Assembly (NCBI RefSeq): GCF_041296385.1
Contig: NC_091022.1
Coordinates: 20,913,967 to 20,977,966, forward strand
Length of the DNA stretch: 64,000 bases
Source: Aphelocoma coerulescens
Taxonomy: Eukaryota > Chordata > Aves > Passeriformes > Corvidae
Direction: 5' to 3'
The notes beneath the pieces were generated by a model. That model did no database searches. It worked only from the letters and a program-made list of their open reading frames with translations, and was not told the DNA's origin. Made by a program: the position numbers and the translations under genes. Below are positions 58,501 through 64,000 of this stretch, piece by piece (positions within the stretch are counted from its first letter, which is position 1; every line of letters starts with the position of its first letter).

Positions 58501-61500
58501 GAAATACATATATTAACACTAGTTATGCTAAATGACAACTTCTAAGTTTCCCCTTTGAGGAGTTTTTGTGTTCTATAGACATGTATTTTTGATGTGATTA
58601 AAGCTCTAGATGCTTATTTGTATTGAAAAAAAGTTAACTGTGGAAAAGAAAGAGGAATTGTATTTCCCCCTTGTTCTAGATTCACTCAATCGAAGCTGCA
58701 GAGTACAATGGTGTCTGGCCCACGAGCTCCTTCTCTCGATCACTCAAACTCACCCAGGCCCTGACTGGGCAGCTCAGTATCCCTGTCAAGTTTGAGTACA
58801 GCAATGGCCACGTGGGAAACATTATGGCTCCCAATTCTGTCTCAGATGATGGTCTGAACATCTACAGAGGGATTATGAACGTGCTGGAGTTGAGCATAAA
58901 GAAGATGCAGAATTCATACAGTTTACAGGAGGTGAGTTTTGGGTTTGGCCATGGTGGTGGATCTGTAAATACATAAAATTTCACTTCAGAGTCTTCTACC
59001 GCATTTTCTGAATTCATCCTTGATATGAACTTCACTTATAAGAAAGACCTAAGTGTGGGAAATCATGATTAAGTTTCATATGGGACAACATTTGATAGAG
59101 ATGTGGTTAAACAGGACAACAGAACAGCAGATTTTTAAACTGGTTGATGAAAGTATTTCAGAAAATGTATTTGCAGAATTAAACCCTTGGAAAATCTGGC
59201 TTCTGATTTCAGAGAAAGTAAAATGTGAAAGATGAAGCTTACTTAAAATGTGAACACTGTATAAAACAAGCTTAACAATACAGTTTAATATTAACTTTAA
59301 AAATAACAGTAATTTGACTTTTTCTACCAATCATATATACTTTAATCTCTTCTAGCTCCTCTTTTAGGAAGAAAATAGTATATATGTCATAACATTACTG
59401 TAACAGCTTTGACAGTTGCAGTTGATGCTCTGTTGGAATTTCCACTGTTTTTCAAGTTTTAATATATTAGTCAAGGTCAATCATCTGATATTACTATTCA
59501 CCACAGAAATTGCAATGTGTTTAGTTTTTGTGAAACCATATTTACATTGATTAGACTACATTCAATTCAGAGATCAGCAAAAACCTTGAAATTATTATAC
59601 TTTTATGTTACTTTTATTGAAACTGTAGACCAGAGTAACCCTAAATTTTTTTAATTTATTTTTATGTAAGTAGAGTTGTTTCTGGGAAAGGAACTGTATG
59701 ATTTAATTTTTTTCACGCTGTTTGCCACACATAAAAATCTGTGTGGTGTTGTTGGATATTCTGTGGCACTTTTTTCTCATATCTAGTTTCACATCTTAAT
59801 TCTTTTTAATTCAGTTAGCAGTATATACTACTCTCACTGCTAGGCAATAGATGTGACTTCACCTCCTAGAATAATTTCCAAGTTTTCTTTGCTTTTCTCA
59901 GACAACTGATTAATGAGTTTTGGCACCCTTGCTCGACAATCTCGAGTCACTCTGCAAAGGAAGATAAACACTGGAAGTCCCAAAAATCTGAGATGCAGAA
60001 AGGTTTAAAGGACAAACCTGGGAAAGTGTACATCCCATCCTGTGGGTTCAGGGTTAGCCTATCTGAGCTAGCCATAAACTGCAGCCAGAAAGTTCACTTA
60101 GGCAGGAGTGTGCTTCATCCCACTAAATTCTCTGGGCTGGACATTCCCATTTAAAGTCTAGATGTCTCTACCACACCCTGCAGTGTGCAGAGCCCTACAG
60201 TTGTATTTGCAGAGTACAAGTCTTTCAGAAAGCTTGGGCAATTCCTATTTCTAGCCATTACCAAAGACAGTGTCTCAGGGAATTCTGTTAAGCTGAAGAT
60301 GAAGTGGGTATGTCTTATCTTCTAAACACCACATGACCATTTCACTGCTCTCACATAGCCCAGAGCTGATCCCTGCACTAGCTATGCTATCCATAACAAT
60401 AAAAAAAATCAGGAAAATAACTCTTCCTCCTAAAATGCAATCAAGCATTTTTTCTCTACAAAAATCTCACTGACTGTAGAGACTTAAAAGCTCTTATAAA
60501 TGTATATTCTAAAAATATTATTGAAGAGCTCAGCTGAAACTGTGAACTCAAGAAAACCCACAATCAAAACTCTGTTATCCTGAAATTCTTTTTAATTATT
60601 GCTGGTCATATTGTGACAGATCACCTGATATTGCAAGGCCTGTTCCATAGACATTTGTAAGCTGCCTATGAAAGCAAGTTTGGAGGGCACAATGTTATCT
60701 CCAACCTTGAAATACTTCGCTTTTAAGATTTCATTCTGACTGGTCAAATTATTTTGGCACTTTTTTATTAATATTCCTCAAATCATATTTCATCATCAAC
60801 AGCTCTAACTGAAAACTGTTACTCCCCTTTCCTGAGGCTCCAAGTGAAACTTTGGGGAGATTTAGTTCTCTCAGTGTGACTCTGATTTGGCTTACTGAAA
60901 ACCTGTACATGTAAAAAAAAGATTAAAGTAATGATCATCCTGATTTTGCTTCTGGAGGGTATAATGAAAAAAAAAGGTATTCATTTCTACTGGTGATTTT
61001 GAAAATGCAGAATTAAACAGGGAATTTCATGTGGTGAAGTGAAGCTTTGCATAACTTTTCTGATCCTGTTCTCATTTTTGCCAGGCTGGGATTGGAGGTA
61101 TTTGTAATACAACATATGCAATTCAGGAAAACAAGAGAGCAAACCTAGTCTATGTGACCAAATCCAAGGACCTGAACAGCTGTGAAAAGAAAGTTCAAAT
61201 TGTCACAGGTTCAGCATACACTCATCCATGCAAGACCTGCCAGCAGGTAAATCAGAGTGGTATTATGTACATGTATTTTATATTCTTAGGCAGAACACCA
61301 TTTGATATCCACATAATCTCTTCGTTTGAAATACTAAAAATGAGGGAAGAATCAGATCTGCTGTATCCAGTTGTCAATATTTTCTTTCTGGATGAACATG
61401 ATCCCACAGAGAAGCAGAGGTCTGTGCTGCACACTGTCATGTACTGCAAGCACACTTGAGCTAGCTCAAACTAGCTGGCTTGGAAACTGTTAATTATCAG

Positions 61501-64000
61501 CATGAGTTAATTCACCTACTCTGTTGAGTGAAAAAAATACCCACAATGTCCATTTTCTGCTATTCAAGACAGGTGCTGCTGCATTTTACTATAATCCTAT
61601 CTTTGAAATAAAAAATTGTGTGGTTTATGCAGCTGCTATCCTCCTTAGAAAATGTGTCTCCTTCTCAAGGGAATGACCAATTACTTATATTTGGGAAAAG
61701 GAAAAAGCAGCTAACACTTCTTAGCAGTAGAAGTAATGGAGAAAGGCAGCATGCCTGACCTCTCCCATGGAAGTGAGTGCACAGAATTCACACTGATTGC
61801 TCTTATGGCCAATGAACAAAACAGCCCTGGATAATAAATGGGTTGAAGTGGGTGAGGTAACATCCTCTAGTCACGGAATTTCAAAGTTCAATAACTTCTT
61901 ATTTTCTTTGTTTCTTTCCTTTTTTTATATTGTAAAGAGGAACAAGAATTCCCGGGCAACTGCTACTTACAATTACAAAATTAAATATGCACGTAGTGAA
62001 GCTGTAATTACACAAGCTGATGTCGAAGAAATCCACCAGTTTGCACCCTTCAATGAGATAACAGGAGGGAATGCTATTGTAGAAGCAAGGTACCATACAT
62101 ATTCCTTTAATTCAGCAACTAATTCAGCAACCCAGAAATCTGAGTAAAACTCCATAAGTGAAATAAATCCTTTACTTCCACAGCCTATTGTTTGCCAGTA
62201 TTTAATTACATAAAATCCCAAACAGCTCATAAAAACAACCTTCACTGTTAGTTATAAATCTGAAACATGCACATCACTATCCAAAGTTTGTTAGCTAAAC
62301 TTGGCAGGACTTGACTATTTTATTTCTCAGGGATATTTGATTTACGCCGTAAAAGCCAAAACAAATGTAATTCCATCTGAGAAATTGTGAACTAATATAT
62401 TTGAAGTAAAATACTTTGAAAGACAGTTACTCAAGAAAGAGAATTCCCTGGAAAACAATAATGCAGTAAGAGGTCCTTGGAGACTAGTTCACAAGAAACC
62501 TAGATAGGACTTTGGATTCCTAAATACCATGGGCTGCCTGCAAATCTGCCATCAAAACGGTTTCTTGATAGGAAATTGGGTTTTATTGCAAAACAATTGG
62601 GCACAAAGCATGTTAAATGCATTTGCTTTCTTACAGCAAATTTTGCATACTTCTTAAAGAAATTTGGGGCAAAACAAGAATATGATTGTCTATGAAATTG
62701 TGCTCCTAGCTCAAGCACTCAAACTTTTAGTATTTGAAAATTTTTTCATCTATAAAATTCATCTATTGAAAAAAATTTCAGTTACCCGTTTAATTGTGAA
62801 CTCTATAAATAGGAGTACCCTACTGAAGGGAGAGGTTTTTTGCATAAATGTCACTGTGAAGAAGGTGTTCTTCAATCCTACCCTACAGCTCCTGTAATCT
62901 TCATTGCTCCATTAGCTTCTGCAAGGATCTGTTGGTATAATATATGGTTTTGGAAACAGCAACATCAGAAAGTTCATGTCAATAACTCACTGAATAACTT
63001 CATTTATATAATGATCATGTTCAATTTGGCTAACCAAGCAAAGAAAAAAACAAACAGCGAACAGTGAAAAGTGGCTTTATTATCTTTTGCAATCAAGGTG
63101 TAGATAGACACAACTGCAGTGCTCTTACTGAATTATAGGTTGTTGTGAGTCACCTATAATATGGAGACAATGGACTTATGAAGTTTTACCCTCCTCTTCT
63201 GCAGCCTGTAGACAATGTCTTCCATAAGTTCTTTCTCAGTTTTCAGAAGGGTAGTACCTTTACTTTTCCCATTTTCTCTGCATTTTTATCATTACCCAGC
63301 TGAAGGGGACAAATATAAGATAGTTGGGAAGATGTGAATATCTCACTCAGGTCTTCAGGAGTTATTTCCACAATGCATTCTCTGTTAAAAAAAAATAACC
63401 TATCAAGGCCTTAAAACACCTGGATCTGAGTTTTCAGGCCTGTTCAGCATAAGACTCTTGTAGCCCATTTCAAGGCCAAGAGAGGTTTTGCTATTGTTTC
63501 ACCACTTTAATCCTATCTTTAGCACTCATTTTCTCTTCTCTTCAGAATATAACATTTTCCCATCTATTCTAGGCAGCTGTATCTCTTCCCAAAACAACGA
63601 AAATGAAGACGTAATAGATGCATCATGATTTGAAGGGGAAGTTAAATCTGTCCAAGTGTACCTGATGTTATACTTTCTGACCCAAATGCCCTTTCAATAA
63701 TATTGTACAAAATGTCAAGAGATAAAACATCTCTGCTGATTCTGTAGTGATTTCTATTCAAATTCCAGTTGCTTGTCTGTAAAGCAGTTATATGCTATTT
63801 TTCTGCAGCCGTTCTCTGCAATCCATATGGAAGGAGTGAATAGAAATGATACAGAAGATCATAGAGATTCCAAAATAAACACACCAATTTTCTGCAGAGA
63901 TTTTGAGATACTCTGTAGTACAGTGATATTGCTTTTGGAATGTTTTCAGTTGTTCAGTACAAATGCCTGACTTTATTATAGTGTCCTAAATGACCCATTT
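55496..64000 (+). CDS. VTG1: Vitellogenin, 5' part of gene (exons 1-6), probably VTG1
   Basis: Vitellogenin is the large phospholipoglycoprotein made in the liver under oestrogen, secreted, taken up by oocytes and cut into lipovitellin and phosvitin. Six coding exons are visible (55,496-55,535; 55,843-55,863; 56,089-56,240; 58,680-58,931; 61,085-61,246; 61,938-62,089), joined in phase. They give 259 codons plus two bases of a protein that is about 1,850-1,900 residues in birds. The signal peptide MRGLILALVLTLVGS is nearly that of chicken vitellogenins. The N-terminal lipid-transfer domain follows, with NYETMLLSGLPEKGLARAGI, KVEISGIGPK, AAEYNGVWPTSSFSRSLKL, KFEYSNGHVGNI and AGIGGICNTTYAIQE. 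Exon sizes of 21, 152, 252, 162 and 152 nt fit the known gene structure as I recall it. VTG1 is chosen over VTG2/VTG3 because ADGRL4 is the neighbour; paralogue identity is inferred. The rest of the gene lies right of the window. Confidence 0.95.
55536..55842 (+). other. VTG1 intron 1
   Basis: A 307-bp phase-1 intron ending in a T-rich tract. Nothing else is recognised. The 225-bp intron 2 (55,864-56,088) is also plain. Confidence 0.9.
55843..55863 (+). CDS. VTG1: VTG1 exon 2: 21-nt micro-exon
   Basis: This very short exon lies between TCTTTCAG and GTAAGT. It completes the glycine codon and encodes SQHLNY plus one base. By comparison with chicken vitellogenins, signal cleavage falls after the serine, leaving glutamine as the mature N-terminus. 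Confidence 0.9.
56089..56240 (+). CDS. VTG1: VTG1 exon 3: start of lipovitellin N-sheet
   Basis: The exon is 152 nt after TTTGCAG. It encodes PDFSENKVYTFNYETMLLSG, LPEKGLARAGIRIKSK and VEISGIGPKLCLIR. The tyrosine-rich strand and the GLARAG-K-VEISG run are vitellogenin hallmarks. Confidence 0.95.
56241..58679 (+). other. VTG1 intron 3
   Basis: A 2.4-kb phase-0 intron. A 135-codon open frame at 58,051-58,458 has no recognisable domain or splice context and is taken as chance. No mobile element is identified. Confidence 0.88.
58680..58931 (+). CDS. VTG1: VTG1 exon 4: lipovitellin N-sheet
   Basis: The exon is 252 nt (84 codons), phase 0 at both ends, after TTGTTCTAG and before GTGAGT. It contains AAEYNGVWPTSSF, SIPVKFEYSNGHVGNIMAP and NIYRGIMNVLELSIKKMQ, the conserved strand, turn and helix of the large lipid-transfer protein family. 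Confidence 0.95.
58932..61084 (+). other. VTG1 intron 4
   Basis: A 2.15-kb AT-rich phase-0 intron with no recognised gene or repeat. Confidence 0.9.
61085..61246 (+). CDS. VTG1: VTG1 exon 5: conserved Cys region
   Basis: The exon is 162 nt (54 codons), phase 0 at both ends. It begins AGIGGICNTTYAIQE, has an N-glycosylation sequon (NTT), and carries four cysteines (GIC, NSC, PCKTC) of the lipovitellin N-terminal domain. It ends TCQQ before GTAAAT. Confidence 0.95.
61247..61937 (+). other. VTG1 intron 5
   Basis: A 0.69-kb phase-0 intron. A plus-strand frame runs through exon 5 into this intron to 61,459, but exon 5 ends at the donor at 61,247. Confidence 0.88.
61938..62089 (+). CDS. VTG1: VTG1 exon 6
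   Basis: The exon is 152 nt, phase 0 at the start and phase 2 at the end. It encodes RNKNSRATATYNYKIKYARS through IHQFAPFNEITGGNAIVEA. The FNEITG motif fits the FNEPTG of chicken vitellogenin. The acceptor is TGTAAAG, slightly unusual in having A before AG. Exon 7 is not found before the right edge. Confidence 0.93.
62090..64000 (+). other. VTG1 intron 6 (runs off the window)
   Basis: Phase-2 intron sequence to the right edge. I looked for the next vitellogenin exon and found no matching peptide. No repeat is recognised. Confidence 0.75.

Noticed and set aside
62090..64000. VTG1 exon 7
   Set aside because: No segment after exon 6 encodes a peptide resembling the next part of vitellogenin in the required phase, so the exon is placed outside the window.

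Overview
This is vertebrate nuclear DNA, almost certainly from a bird. The evidence is spliced genes with canonical GT/AG introns, an AT-rich background with few repeats, two CR1 LINE 3' ends carrying the typical ATTCTGTG-type terminal repeats, and an egg-yolk vitellogenin gene next to ADGRL4. A non-avian sauropsid is not formally excluded. No bacterial, viral or CRISPR features are visible.

Layout. (1) 25-21,880, plus strand: the last seven coding exons of ADGRL4 (ELTD1), an endothelial adhesion GPCR. They cover the GPS autoproteolysis motif, all seven membrane helices and the C-terminal tail, 327 codons plus stop. The 3'UTR probably ends after a polyadenylation signal at 21,860. One intron is 14.7 kb (3,292-17,994) and holds three phase-compatible exon-like open frames on the minus strand. 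(2) 21,881-53,100: an intergenic region of about 31 kb with two CR1 fragments, simple repeats, a few GC-rich blocks and one isolated CpG island (33,911-34,228). (3) 50,309-55,480: the 5' flank of the vitellogenin gene. It holds a compact nuclear-receptor site cluster (DR1 plus a near-consensus oestrogen response element), a weaker ERE-like site, a duplicated 44-bp element, and pieces that could belong to a small secreted-protein gene. (4) 55,496 to the right edge, plus strand: the first six coding exons of a vitellogenin gene, best called VTG1 because of its ADGRL4 neighbour. It has a TATA box, a short leader, a signal peptide and the start of the N-terminal lipid-transfer domain.

The two recognised genes lie head to tail on the same strand but do not share a pathway. 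ADGRL4 is a vascular receptor. Vitellogenin is a liver-made, oestrogen-induced yolk precursor, so the regulatory sites near 50.3 kb and 54.8-55.5 kb most likely serve vitellogenin. Both genes run off the window, and all visible coding exons are intact and in phase.
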